A DNA stretch of 64,000 bases from RGIG4097 sp964599875 (lineage in GTDB: Bacteria > Bacillota > Clostridia > Christensenellales > CAG-917). The first letter of the stretch is position 1, and the number at the start of each line of letters is the position of its first letter. The stretch lies in NCBI GenBank assembly GCA_964599875.1, contig CAZRHE010000011.1, positions 1 to 64,000 of the forward strand, read 5' to 3'. A model generated the notes under the pieces. It saw only the letters and a program-made list of their open reading frames with translations, made no database searches and was not told the DNA's origin. The translations under genes were made by a program, and so were the position numbers. This document shows, in pieces, positions 15,901 to 23,487 of the stretch.

Positions 15901-17321
15901 CGCTCGTTTCCGCAGGCACGACGCACGCGGTACTCCGCAAAATGGCGTATCTCCCCGTGAACGACCTCGGCGCGAAAATGGACGTCGTCATCAACGATAT
16001 GTATCTCAAGGACCTCATCGACATAAACAAATTCGACGAAGTCAAGCACTCGAATATAGCGGACGACGACGAAAACGCGCGTTGGCTCGTCGAGGCGGAC
16101 GACAACTACACTATCGTTCAAAACGGAAAAACCTATCGTTATGCGTTCGTGTACGACGAAAACGGCAAGTATTATCTGCGCAGCGACGTCTATTTGAAAC
16201 TGACCGCGGAACAACTTGCAAAATTCGAACTCGGCACAATTTCCTACGGATACACGAAATTCACGTCCGCCGAGGAAGCGGCGCTTCATCCGTATATGTA
16301 CTACTCCGCAACCGGCGAAGAATTCACGTTGAATCCCGCGCTTGCCACCTATCTTGCGGCGAAAAACAACTTTGAAAAGACTTATTATCGCGATTCCGAA
16401 AAATCCGATTTCACCGCAACGACCTATCAAAACTATCTGTACAACGGCAATGCGCTGCTCTACGTAAGTTTCAGCGGCAGTTACGTCCCCTACGACGCGA
16501 CCAATCCCGCCCATGCGGATATGGATATCTATATTCATCTCACGGACGGCTACTATCCGCAAGAAAACGGCGAATATCGTTTCGACGGAAACGCCGGCGA
16601 ATTTGTTATCGGAAGCACTACGACTCTCGACCTTGCCTTCACTAAACTCCCCGTCAGAAATCTCGGCGGCGAAGACCTCTATTACTTTGCGAAACTCGAT
16701 GCGGACTACAATGCGAAAAAAGAGGCGGGCAACAAACCCATTATCTTCTCCAAACAACTCTGTGAAGAAGTATTCCTCCAAGACGAAGACGGCGAATACA
16801 CCTACTTTGACGGCGAATACGTGCTCAAATCTTCTCTCCCCGCAGGTGCGGAAGGCGAAGGCTCCTTCACAAAGAAGAGTGCATATATCGCAAACGTCGC
16901 GGAAAATTGCTTGATCGGCGAAAGCGGTTACGTCAAACATATCTCCACCGAAAAAGTGGAAATCGTCAATGCAAAGAGTGCGCACGTCATCAAAGCGTTT
17001 GCGACGCACGACGTCAAAGTCGGCAGCCTCGACGACGCAATGAAGACTTTCACCGTGTCCGACCTCATGAGTATCGAGCCCGACTCCCTCTTCGACGATG
17101 CGGATATCAAGGACGCAACCCTCGACGACCTCGGCAGCATCTTCCAATCCAAACTTCAAAATATGACCATAAGCGACTTGCTCGACTGGGGCAACATCAC
17201 GTCCCTTAAACCCGAAGTCCTTTCAATCATCGGCGACGTCAGGCTCGAACAATTCTTCGGTGCGCTCACCTACGACAAAGTAACGGGTATCACCGTCGAC
17301 CTTGAAAAACTCTTCTCCTAA
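12945..17321 (+). CDS. Giant membrane-anchored repeat protein
   Basis: 1458 residues, not recognised. One N-terminal membrane anchor (about 7-33, rich in Gly/Ile/Val, no signal-peptidase site obvious) precedes a very acidic extracytoplasmic body. Two repeat types alternate. A short helical unit ends in patterns like LRLGDLIEITAD, LTLGDVIEI, LILGDVLDVETD, MRLNEVVDITLD and VILSDVIAIDGD, recurring at least seven times. A beta-like unit is built around YYTLYNP (589 and 796, a 207-residue period), followed by the shared block WDGSEMQT / WNGSEMQT. Tyr, Asp and Lys dominate. No sortase signal, catalytic motif or known domain is seen. AGGAG precedes the start. It follows a CvpA-like gene in an operon and ends at a strong terminator. 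It could be a surface scaffold or a lipid-transfer-like envelope protein; both are guesses. Confidence 0.8.
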   Translation: MKVLKGTLTFVLGMILGIILFIVAIAGTIFGIASSITVGDLQSKVGLTGEDAIFDEGSDVTNKTLWEIGTTAIGDAGNISNMSLNEIAEKYGLTTKLNKLGAIIDGIDFSPIFDVPINEIGSSIHLIVEGITLSDVGTLAGIDFSSYDIPVIKDNLYNSVTKAVDEILSGIADSNNLTLRQIEDNFGLTLGENAIFTQIKDSPLSSFGSIVNGLEVGTIIDADCDLFILNGANPVYVKVDRYEQVTPEEIDLVKDGAKTYVAGADDDGNLTYKELRFVVKTAIDENGDESEVKDESGNLLYKVDNSCYTPDEDNDKTYYRLVEYEKANTENLTSSAKLYIRAYSNHFVKNADNSYSPAESDFIALDTLTIAGTAGASVIVTSADKYLDGENLVNMEVYGKDPEEYPSESTRLIAGGDESYLLVHKGTSDTAIQAIARTTVKGLNGATDSLMSLRLGDLIEITADSATILVTLQNTPLNALSGQIDSLTLGDVIEIIPSAYVPDDNGIYVYVSQQAEYVVADSSYNGTKYVASFVENADGKYVAIGGNYYIYDKDNADMSGLTRYDKVYSEATAENTSEVKYQRIDKGGYYTLYNPDLHDGMKKYSKVTDKADDVNPDYILATEEQIENDGIVKFYWDGSEMQTSVIDGAQAYVKGSASSKVLQRLASVGIGDFSDAFSGLILGDVLDVETDVYVTATLPYAQGKDYYYFENDAYRLADVFDSTFLSEHPDAVIYEIAIEGASNAVLKKLAYTKIDDMAAQMDTVIDDMRLNEVVDITLDLYMPVENGKYVYVSEGYYTLYNPAVHDENATRYEKIKGVKEDGEGGTIEFSYIEATTEQLADVSVVKYFWNGSEMQTSPVDSAKAYVEGTASSSTLQRFAKVKIGDFSASFDKVILSDVIAIDGDLYEKANAIEKFVVATDTTNEDETYYVLTAGNYEETTRDYIDAHPDETYYAFEGGNYYRYSDGVYLESTPAFIGSHVTEQYYALVSAGTTHAVLRKMAYLPVNDLGAKMDVVINDMYLKDLIDINKFDEVKHSNIADDDENARWLVEADDNYTIVQNGKTYRYAFVYDENGKYYLRSDVYLKLTAEQLAKFELGTISYGYTKFTSAEEAALHPYMYYSATGEEFTLNPALATYLAAKNNFEKTYYRDSEKSDFTATTYQNYLYNGNALLYVSFSGSYVPYDATNPAHADMDIYIHLTDGYYPQENGEYRFDGNAGEFVIGSTTTLDLAFTKLPVRNLGGEDLYYFAKLDADYNAKKEAGNKPIIFSKQLCEEVFLQDEDGEYTYFDGEYVLKSSLPAGAEGEGSFTKKSAYIANVAENCLIGESGYVKHISTEKVEIVNAKSAHVIKAFATHDVKVGSLDDAMKTFTVSDLMSIEPDSLFDDADIKDATLDDLGSIFQSKLQNMTISDLLDWGNITSLKPEVLSIIGDVRLEQFFGALTYDKVTGITVDLEKLFS

Positions 17322-17332
17322 AACACAAAAGA

Positions 17333-17356
17333 AAACGCACTCTTCGGAGTGCGTTT
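17333..17356. terminator. Bidirectional terminator between converging genes
   Basis: aaacgcactc / gagtgcgttt with A and T runs on both sides, between the giant repeat gene and the converging acetyltransferase gene. Confidence 0.8.
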
Positions 17357-17376
17357 TTCTTTTGCTTAAATCTTTT

Positions 17377-17937
17377 TTATTCGGATAATTTTTTACCATA
17401 TACAATTGCGCTCCCGGGCACGACTGCAAGACGAGTATATCCGTTTTTCTCGTAGAATTTATGCGCGCGACGGTTGTTTGCCCCAACGCTCAATCTCACC
17501 GCTTTTACACCTATTTCGACAAGGTGTTTTTCAAGGGTGCGTATGAGTGCCGTGCCGTTTCCGTTGCCCTGATATTCGGGAAGAATATCTATATGCAAAT
17601 GCGCGGGATATTCCTGAAACAGCCGTTTGAACATTTTGTTTTCTATGGTTTGTGCGACTGCGTCTATGAAAGAAATCTTCTTCGCTTTCAGTCTATAAGG
17701 CTCGTATTCTTCTTCAAATTTCGCTTGGTTCGGCGCGCAAAGAATATATCCGACAGCCTCGTCGTCATCGTCTACAAGCGCGAAGCAGTGCTCCGCCTCG
17801 TGGTCGATATAACTGTCGCAATAAAGATAGCACACGAGGTCTTTCGAGCGTACGTAGTTCGGCGCGGTCGCCGTCTTATGACACACCGTCCGCAAATTTT
17901 CTCTATCACTTTCTCTTATTAGTCTAATCGTAGCCAT
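17377..17937 (-). CDS. GNAT family N-acetyltransferase
   Basis: 186 residues with the GNAT fold. A first strand and helix carry IRLIRESDRENLRTVC, followed by a central strand (AVGYILCAP) and the acetyl-CoA motif around DILPEYQGNGNGTALIRTLEKHL (Q/RxxGxG/A form: QGNGNG, about residues 120-125). The C-terminal segment GANNRRAHKFYEKNGYTRL is typical of the family. It transfers an acetyl group from acetyl-CoA to an unknown amine; the substrate cannot be deduced. The start codon is 11 bases beyond the stop of the upstream fic gene, so the two are likely co-transcribed. Confidence 0.9.
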   Translation of the reverse strand: MATIRLIRESDRENLRTVCHKTATAPNYVRSKDLVCYLYCDSYIDHEAEHCFALVDDDDEAVGYILCAPNQAKFEEEYEPYRLKAKKISFIDAVAQTIENKMFKRLFQEYPAHLHIDILPEYQGNGNGTALIRTLEKHLVEIGVKAVRLSVGANNRRAHKFYEKNGYTRLAVVPGSAIVYGKKLSE

Positions 17938-17948
17938 ATCTCACCTCT

Positions 17949-19199
17949 TCATCGATTTTCCGCACTCACGCTATACTTAATCCACTTCTTTTCAAGGCTG
18001 AAAAGTTTAACTTTTTTGTCGTTGATTTTGCTCGAAAGCACCCCGTATTCGACGAGTTTATTCAAAACTTTCAATGCGGCTTGTTTAGATATATCCACGT
18101 TCGCGATTTCCAAAAATTTCTTGTAATCGAAGTATCCGTTTTCCGCACCGAGAAGTATTTTTTTGACGTAAACCCTTTCGATATGCGAAAGCGTAGTCCC
18201 TTCTTTAAGCAATTCGTCGGTCACGAAATCGAGATTTTTGTAGACGAGCGAATATCTTATAGCCACGTTCAAAACGTAAACTATAAAATACGTGACGTCA
18301 TTATCCATATTTCTCGTTTCTCTGAGTGCCCTATAATAATTCATTCTGTCGTCGTTTATCGCTTCGCTCAAAAAAAGCGGCAATATTTGAGGGATTTCGG
18401 ACAATACGCTTATCCACAAAGAAACCATTCTCGCCGTTCTTCCGTTATAATCGTAGTACGGATGAACGTACAAAATATAATAGTGACATATATGCGGCAA
18501 AAACGTTTTTATTATGCCTGAACCGTTTTGTATTTGCGACGACACGAAATCGAACAAACTATTCATACAATCGTCGATTTTATCCGCAGGGCATCCGTCG
18601 TATTTATCGATATAAACGTCGCCGTCGCGATAGTATCCGCCGTTAAGCATTTGTTCGTTTTCAAGGCAACCGTCGCTCAAAATTTCGTACAATTCGTGCA
18701 AGTTTTCCTTGTTGAACGTCGGGCGGTCGAGAATGAAGTCTATTGCCTTAAGCATGTTTTTTGCAATAACTTCGTTTTTATTGGTAGGCGTTGCGCCTTT
18801 TTTGATTTGGTCAAGCCGCGTACGCGTCGTCGGGACGTTCTCTATGCTCATACTGCCCTCGAGTTCTGAATAAACACGCGCTTCGAGAATTTCCGACATA
18901 TTTCTTTCCACAATGGTGGATTTGTTTTCGCGCACGTCGTCGAGCAATAAATTGAGATAGGCTTTTTGCAAATTGCACAAGCATTTGCCGAGCGTAAAAA
19001 AAACGTAGTCCGAATTGAAAGATTTCAAATCAAGAGGAACGACGTTTTCGTTTTTTTCTTTCAGTAGGCGCGTCTTAAATTCTTTATACTCCGCCATTTG
19101 TTTGTTTGAAAACTTAAAACCGAAGACGTTATTGTATCTCAAATCCGTTTCCGTATAATATATGTCGTCCAAAAGTATCTTCAAATAATTCGTTTCCAT
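17949..19199 (-). CDS. Fic domain protein with own inhibitory helix and C-terminal winged helix
   Basis: 416 residues. The Fic core motif is at 246-257, HPYYDYNGRTAR, close to canonical HxFx(D/E)GNGRxxR but with Tyr for the first Gly. Catalytic His246, Asn252 and Arg257 are present. Upstream, SMSIEN (116-121) matches the (S/T)xxxE(G/N) inhibitory motif, making this a self-inhibited (class II-type) Fic protein. The last about 80 residues look like a winged helix (KQAALKVLNKLVEYGVL). Fic enzymes usually AMPylate proteins; the target here is unknown. Four copies of a TCGTAAACC-type repeat cover its promoter and ribosome site, and the winged helix could bind them. The GNAT gene follows in the same operon. 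Confidence 0.92.
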   Translation of the reverse strand: METNYLKILLDDIYYTETDLRYNNVFGFKFSNKQMAEYKEFKTRLLKEKNENVVPLDLKSFNSDYVFFTLGKCLCNLQKAYLNLLLDDVRENKSTIVERNMSEILEARVYSELEGSMSIENVPTTRTRLDQIKKGATPTNKNEVIAKNMLKAIDFILDRPTFNKENLHELYEILSDGCLENEQMLNGGYYRDGDVYIDKYDGCPADKIDDCMNSLFDFVSSQIQNGSGIIKTFLPHICHYYILYVHPYYDYNGRTARMVSLWISVLSEIPQILPLFLSEAINDDRMNYYRALRETRNMDNDVTYFIVYVLNVAIRYSLVYKNLDFVTDELLKEGTTLSHIERVYVKKILLGAENGYFDYKKFLEIANVDISKQAALKVLNKLVEYGVLSSKINDKKVKLFSLEKKWIKYSVSAENR

Positions 19200-19205
19200 A
19201 ATTTA

Positions 19206-19262
19206 CCTCGTAAACCGAATCGTCAACCTTATTTTATACGATTGTAAACCAAATCGTAAACC
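19206..19262. promoter_or_regulatory. Iteron operator at the fic promoter
   Basis: Four copies of the 11-mer AATCGTAAACC or close variants at 19206-19216, 19218-19228, 19240-19250 and 19252-19262. They form two pairs, each 12 bases start to start, offset by 34 bases. They overlap the spacer and -10 of the promoter and the Shine-Dalgarno region. Confidence 0.75.
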
Positions 19263-19269
19263 ATGTCAA
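19241..19269 (-). promoter_or_regulatory. fic promoter
   Basis: Minus strand TTGACA (19264-19269), 17-base spacer, TACAAT (19241-19246). Two operator iterons lie within it. Confidence 0.75.
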
Positions 19270-19307
19270 GATTTTATGCTAAAATATCCGATTATATACT
19301 TTAGGAT

Positions 19308-19856
19308 TCAATTTTTGAAGATAAACACGGGAATGGGCGGATCCTTTTTCCAGTTGTGGAAGTAGGTCACGAGCACCTGATATGCGGAATCGTCGAGGGT
19401 TTTGAGCCACGGGATAAGCGCGTCTTTTTCTTCGTATCCCGAATCTCCGCCGTAATAGACGCTGACGCACATAACTCCGCCCCTTTTGAGAATTGCAAGT
19501 CCTTTTTCGATTGCGGTTTTCGTGCTGTCGAAGTGAGTGTAGACGGAATGGTCCCCATGGGGAAGATATCCGAGGTTGAACACGACTGCGTCTGCGCTTT
19601 CATTATCCGCATACTTATCCATATTCGCATGAGAATCCAACACGAGAGTCGCTTTCTTTCCCTCCGACGACAAAAGTTTTTCCGTGCTGTCGAGTGCGCT
19701 TTGCTGAATATCGAAAGCAATGACCTTGCCGTTTTCGCCGACGAGAGAACACAAAAACGAAGTATCGTATCCCCTGCCCGCAGTTGCGTCTACGACCAAA
19801 CCGCCGACAGGGACGTACTTTTTCAAAACTTCGTGGACGATATAAAGTGCGTTCAT
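19308..19856 (-). CDS. Class I SAM-dependent methyltransferase, MnmM (YtqB)-like
   Basis: 182 residues. The SAM-binding motif DATAGRGYDTSFL is at about 23-35, an acidic end of strand 2 (AFDIQ) follows, then the signature FNLGYLPHGDHSVYTHFDST and C-terminal PPIPVFIFKN. This set matches the small YtqB/MnmM family, which in Bacillus methylates the wobble uridine side chain nm5(s2)U34 to mnm5(s2)U34 in tRNA. The length fits (about 190). It starts one base past the stop of the small membrane-protein gene upstream, which implies coupling. The family call is good; the specific tRNA reaction rests on similarity recalled from memory. Confidence 0.85.
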   Translation of the reverse strand: MNALYIVHEVLKKYVPVGGLVVDATAGRGYDTSFLCSLVGENGKVIAFDIQQSALDSTEKLLSSEGKKATLVLDSHANMDKYADNESADAVVFNLGYLPHGDHSVYTHFDSTKTAIEKGLAILKRGGVMCVSVYYGGDSGYEEKDALIPWLKTLDDSAYQVLVTYFHNWKKDPPIPVFIFKN

Positions 19857-19857
19857 A

Positions 19858-20202
19858 TTATTCCGCCTTTTCCTCTTGCGATTCGTTTCCTTTCGATTGC
19901 TCTTTGAGTGCCTGCGCGCTCATTTCGACGTAACGAAGCGCGTCGTCGCGCATGGCGTTGAGTTTTTTCGTCGTGCTCGCATAGATAACCGCCATTGCGA
20001 TTGTTATGCCTAATCCGAGCGCAATCAAAATTCCGCCGATAAGCACGCTTTCGAGCACTAAAACGGCTATGCCCGCTCCGAGAGCGATAAGTCCTTCGAC
20101 GAAAATCACTCCGGTCAGCATAGTTTGCTTTTTCTTTTGAGCGTTGATACGCTCGATTACTTTTTCGGCTTGCGCCTTCATCATCATATCTAAGTCTTCC
20201 AT
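19858..20202 (-). CDS. Small two-helix membrane protein
   Basis: 114 residues: a charged N-terminal helix (about 1-25, with KAQAEKVIERINAQKKK), two adjoining hydrophobic segments at about 28-50 and 53-72 separated by a short turn, and a charged C-terminal coiled-coil-like tail (STTKKLNAMRDDALRYVEMS). Both ends are probably cytoplasmic. I do not recognise the family. It is coupled to the MnmM-like gene, which begins one base after its stop. Confidence 0.75.
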   Translation of the reverse strand: MEDLDMMMKAQAEKVIERINAQKKKQTMLTGVIFVEGLIALGAGIAVLVLESVLIGGILIALGLGITIAMAVIYASTTKKLNAMRDDALRYVEMSAQALKEQSKGNESQEEKAE

Positions 20203-20248
20203 AGTTTCACCAACGAAAATATACCACTACGGCGCGAATATGTCAATC

Positions 20249-20277
20249 TTGACACTTCGACTTCTTCGTGAGATAAT
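20249..20277 (+). promoter_or_regulatory. Promoter of the Gfo/Idh/MocA gene
   Basis: TTGACA (20249-20254), 17-base spacer, GATAAT (20272-20277), 30 bases before the start. Confidence 0.7.
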
Positions 20278-20307
20278 ATATTAGGCGTTATCGCCAAAGG
20301 AGAAATT

Positions 20308-21288
20308 ATGCAACAATTCCGTTGGCTCGTCATAGGCACGGGCAGAATCGCAAACACCGTCATGAGAGAAATCACGAAAACGGGACGACATTCGGTCACC
20401 GCCGTTTATTCGAGGACGAAATCGCGAGCGGAAAGATTTGCAAAAAAATACGGTGCGGAAGTTTTCGACGACGTGCGCACTGCGCTACGGTCGGGAAAAG
20501 CGGATTGCGTTTATATCGCGACTCCCCACTCCGTCCATTACGAATATATGATGGCTTGCATAGAAGAAGGAATACCCGTGCTATGCGAAAAATCCTTCAC
20601 AGTCAATGCTGAACAAGCGGAAAAAGTGCTTGCATATGCCGAAGAAAAGGGCGTGTACGTGACCGAAGGAATGTGGACGAGATACAATCCCGCGGTAAAA
20701 CGTGTTCGAGCGTGGGTAGAAAGCGGAAAAATCGGCGTCGTCAAGGACGTATTTGCAAACTTCTGCCTTCCCGTCGATGTTGCGAAACCCTTTATCTCCA
20801 CAAGAGTTTACAAAGCGAAATACGCGGGCGGCGCCCTTCTCGACCTCGGTGTCTATCCCATTGCCTACGCACAAATGCTCCTCGGCTCCCCAAATAGCAT
20901 CACCTGCCTTATGCGCATGCAACACGGCGTGGACTACGACGACAAAATTCTCCTCGTCTACGACAACGCTATTTGCCACCTGCACAGTTCTTTCGACGGA
21001 TTCAAGACCTATAAATCCCTCATCCGCGGCACGGACGGATATATCACGTCAAACACGTTTTATAAACCTACTCACGCAAAACTATACGTAAACGGCAAGC
21101 ACGTGGAATCAGTGCACTGCAAGCGCGGATATATCTATCAATTCGACGCCGTTGCGGAAGATATACGCGCGAGAAAACTCCAAAGCGAATACATGCCCCA
21201 CGCAGACACGATTGCCGTAATGAAAATAATGGACGATTGCAGAAAACAAGGCAAACTCATCTATCCCGACAAAATCGAAAAATTATAA
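20308..21288 (+). CDS. Gfo/Idh/MocA family oxidoreductase
   Basis: 326 residues. The N-terminal Rossmann fold has the dinucleotide motif VIGTGRIANTVMREI (about 7-21), followed by the family's conserved CEKSFTVNAEQAE (EKP-type motif, here EKS, about 93-97). The C-terminal alpha/beta domain carries the GGALLDLGVYPIAYA motif with the usual catalytic-site Asp and Tyr. These enzymes oxidise or reduce sugars or related polyols with NAD(P). The EKP to EKS change affects a position that normally helps bind the nicotinamide ribose, but it is seen in other members. AAAGGAG supports the start. The gene is flanked by its own promoter and terminator. Confidence 0.92.
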   Translation: MQQFRWLVIGTGRIANTVMREITKTGRHSVTAVYSRTKSRAERFAKKYGAEVFDDVRTALRSGKADCVYIATPHSVHYEYMMACIEEGIPVLCEKSFTVNAEQAEKVLAYAEEKGVYVTEGMWTRYNPAVKRVRAWVESGKIGVVKDVFANFCLPVDVAKPFISTRVYKAKYAGGALLDLGVYPIAYAQMLLGSPNSITCLMRMQHGVDYDDKILLVYDNAICHLHSSFDGFKTYKSLIRGTDGYITSNTFYKPTHAKLYVNGKHVESVHCKRGYIYQFDAVAEDIRARKLQSEYMPHADTIAVMKIMDDCRKQGKLIYPDKIEKL

Positions 21289-21295
21289 TTTAGAT

Positions 21296-21317
21296 AAACG
21301 CTCCGCACGGAGCGTTT
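21296..21317 (+). terminator. Terminator after the Gfo/Idh/MocA gene
   Basis: aaacgctccg / cggagcgttt with a 2-base loop and T run, 8 bases past the stop. Confidence 0.8.
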
Positions 21318-21340
21318 TTTCATTATTCGCACCTATTCGC

Positions 21341-21369
21341 GTGATTATTTTCCGAAATAGTGTTATAGT
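21341..21369 (+). promoter_or_regulatory. Probable azlC promoter giving a leaderless mRNA
   Basis: TATAGT at 21364-21369 ends six bases before the start codon. The -35 match (GTGATT, 17-base spacing) is weak. No Shine-Dalgarno lies between the two. Confidence 0.5.
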
Positions 21370-21375
21370 TATCGT

Positions 21376-22131
21376 ATGGAAAAACCTTTGCGCTATCTCG
21401 ACGGACTTAAAGACGGATTGCCGATATGTTTTGCATATCTCGCGGTTTCCTTTACTTTCGGGCTCGTGACCGTGAAAAGCGGCGTGAGCGCTTGGATAGC
21501 GACTTTGATTTCCGCCACCAATCTCACGTCGGCGGGACAATTTGCGGGAGTGAATATGATGCTCGCCTTATCGGGATATTTCGAAATCGCTCTCGCCGTA
21601 TTCGTCATAAACTCGCGCTACATGCTGATGAGCCTATCAATATCCCAACAATTGGACGGCTCGGTAGGCACCCTCAAACGCCTGTTTATGAGTTGTTTCG
21701 TGACGGATGAAATCTTTGCGCTTGCGTCCATACAAAAGCGAAATCTCAATTTCAAATACTTTATAGGGCTTGCAACGACGCCGTATTTCGGCTGGGCGAT
21801 AGGCACTCTGCTCGGCGGAATGGTCAACGACCTGCTCCCCGAAAGATTGCAAGTCGCCATGGGAATCGCACTCTATTGCATGTTTATAGCAATCATCGTC
21901 CCGCCCGCGCGAAAATCCTTTGCGGTTGTTGTCGCGATAGGACTTGCAACGGCGTTTTCGTGCATGCTATATTATATCCCCGTGCTAAATACGATTTCGG
22001 TCGGATTCAGAGTGATAATATCCTCCGTACTGTCCGCGTGCATAACGGCGGCGATATTCCCCGTCTTCGACGACGACTGCGAATATAAGCGTATTCCAAA
22101 GGATGAAATCGAAAAGAGGGCGGACGTATGA
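21376..22131 (+). CDS. azlC: AzlC family branched-chain amino acid exporter subunit
   Basis: 251 residues with about seven hydrophobic segments. It carries the family hallmarks GLKDGLPICFAYLAVSFTFG at the N-terminus, LTSAGQFAG and the NSRYMLMSLSISQQL motif. AzlC is the large membrane subunit of a two-component exporter for branched-chain amino acids and related compounds, working with the small AzlD subunit encoded next. The stop overlaps the azlD start by four bases (ATGA), so the two are coupled. There is no Shine-Dalgarno before this ATG, and a -10-like box sits six bases upstream. The substrate is inferred from the family only. Confidence 0.93.
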   Translation: MEKPLRYLDGLKDGLPICFAYLAVSFTFGLVTVKSGVSAWIATLISATNLTSAGQFAGVNMMLALSGYFEIALAVFVINSRYMLMSLSISQQLDGSVGTLKRLFMSCFVTDEIFALASIQKRNLNFKYFIGLATTPYFGWAIGTLLGGMVNDLLPERLQVAMGIALYCMFIAIIVPPARKSFAVVVAIGLATAFSCMLYYIPVLNTISVGFRVIISSVLSACITAAIFPVFDDDCEYKRIPKDEIEKRADV

Positions 22132-22436
22132 CTTTGACTTATCAACTGATATGCGTCCTAATAATGGCTCTTGCGTCCTATATTCCGAGGGTTTTGCCCT
22201 TGGTGATATTCCGCAAGCCCATAAAATCGCGCTATATAAAATCCGTCCTATACTATATGCCCTACGCGGTGCTTGCATCCCTCACCTTCCCCGCCATATT
22301 CTACTCGACGGGAAGCGTCGCTACTGCGGCTGTCGGCACTGCGGTAGCCCTCGTAATGTCCTTCTTCAAAGTGAATCTCGCGGTCGTGGCACTCGTGTGC
22401 ATAGCGGTGGTATTCGGGCTCGGATTCATCATGTAG
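22128..22436 (+). CDS. azlD: AzlD family branched-chain amino acid exporter subunit
   Basis: 102 residues, four hydrophobic segments, with the family's ASYIPRVLPLVIFRKPIKSR and YMPYAVLASLTFPAIFYSTG features split between helices 1 and 2. It overlaps azlC by the ATGA quadruplet and would form the exporter with it. Length and position are standard. Confidence 0.92.
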   Translation: MTLTYQLICVLIMALASYIPRVLPLVIFRKPIKSRYIKSVLYYMPYAVLASLTFPAIFYSTGSVATAAVGTAVALVMSFFKVNLAVVALVCIAVVFGLGFIM

Positions 22437-22490
22437 CCGCCTGAAATCCATATATAATATACAAAATAATAGCAAGGTATAAATATCCAA

Positions 22491-23177
22491 ATGATAAAAC
22501 GCGTATTCCTCGATTTAGACGACACCATACTCGACTTCCGCTCCGCAGAGCGCAAAGCGATATCGATTGCGCTTATGCTCGACGGCATAATTCCCACGGA
22601 CGAAATCGTGTCGAAATATAGCGAAATCAACCTCTCTCAATGGAAACTCCTTGAAAAAGGCGAACTTTCCTCAGTCTACGAGGTGAAAAGACGTCGTTTC
22701 GAAGTTTTGTTCGACTATTTAGGGATGCCCGTGCCGCCCTCTCTCCCCGCCCACTACGAAAGCGAATTGTCAAACGGTCACGACTTCATCGACGGCGCGG
22801 AAGAAACATTGAACGAACTTTACGGCAGATACTCTTTGTATCTCGTTTCCAACGGACTTGCATCCGTGCAGGCGAAACGACTTGCGGACGCGGACTTATA
22901 TCGCTTCTTCGACGGGATTTTCATATCCGAAAGAATAGGCAGCAACAAACCCGAAAAGGAATTTTTCGACGCCGTGTTTTCTTCTATCTCCTCTTTTTCT
23001 CTCGACGAGGCGGTAATCGTCGGAGATAGCCTAACCTCCGATATAAAAGGAGGCAAAAACGCGGGAATAAAAACAATTTGGCTCAACCGCGACGGAAAAG
23101 AGAATAACTCCGGGATAATCCCCGACGTCGAAATCTCGGATATACGCGACCTCGTCGCCGTCCTTGCCACCCTATAA
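22491..23177 (+). CDS. HAD superfamily hydrolase, YjjG-type
   Basis: 228 residues. HAD motif I is DLDDTILDF (7-15), a helical cap follows (about 20-85), motif II is around LYLVSNGLAS (about 117), motif III Lys in GSNKPEKEFFD (about 148) and motif IV VIVGDSLTSDIKGGKNAGIKT (about 175). The YjjG/YfnB group are nucleotidases that dephosphorylate non-canonical pyrimidine monophosphates; a general phosphatase role cannot be excluded. An AAGG lies 12 bases upstream, which is long spacing. A TATAAA box close to the ATG raises the possibility of a very short leader. It sits 54 bases after azlD. Confidence 0.88.
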   Translation: MIKRVFLDLDDTILDFRSAERKAISIALMLDGIIPTDEIVSKYSEINLSQWKLLEKGELSSVYEVKRRRFEVLFDYLGMPVPPSLPAHYESELSNGHDFIDGAEETLNELYGRYSLYLVSNGLASVQAKRLADADLYRFFDGIFISERIGSNKPEKEFFDAVFSSISSFSLDEAVIVGDSLTSDIKGGKNAGIKTIWLNRDGKENNSGIIPDVEISDIRDLVAVLATL

Positions 23178-23426
23178 AAATTTTAATACCATCGACCACA
23201 ATTTTTTTTGCATAAAATTATGCCGTTCGACAATAAACTATTTTGCTAAACACCGTTTAGAATATCGCTTTTTCGCGCGATAGAAAATTTCACTCCGTTT
23301 AGATTGCCGATTAGCGAAAAATTTACGGTTTTTCATCCTATTCGCAAAATCCGCCATATTTATGCATAACCACCATATGTTGTGTTTTGGCAAAAAAAAT
23401 TCTTCCATATTTTGCGATTTTTGTGG

Positions 23427-23455
23427 TTGACAAACCGAACGTCCTATTATAGAAT
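23427..23455 (+). promoter_or_regulatory. nrdD promoter
   Basis: TTGACA (23427-23432), 17-base spacer, TAGAAT (23450-23455). The preceding gap 23178-23426 is AT-rich with no gene. I saw no clear NrdR box pair. Confidence 0.75.
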
Positions 23456-23487
23456 GAAAAGGCAAAAATTTCCCCGGAGGACACATT

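Noticed and set aside
23338..23487. NrdR boxes upstream of nrdD
   Set aside because: A TGTTGTGT-like patch is present near 23380, but no paired 16-base palindromes at the usual spacing.
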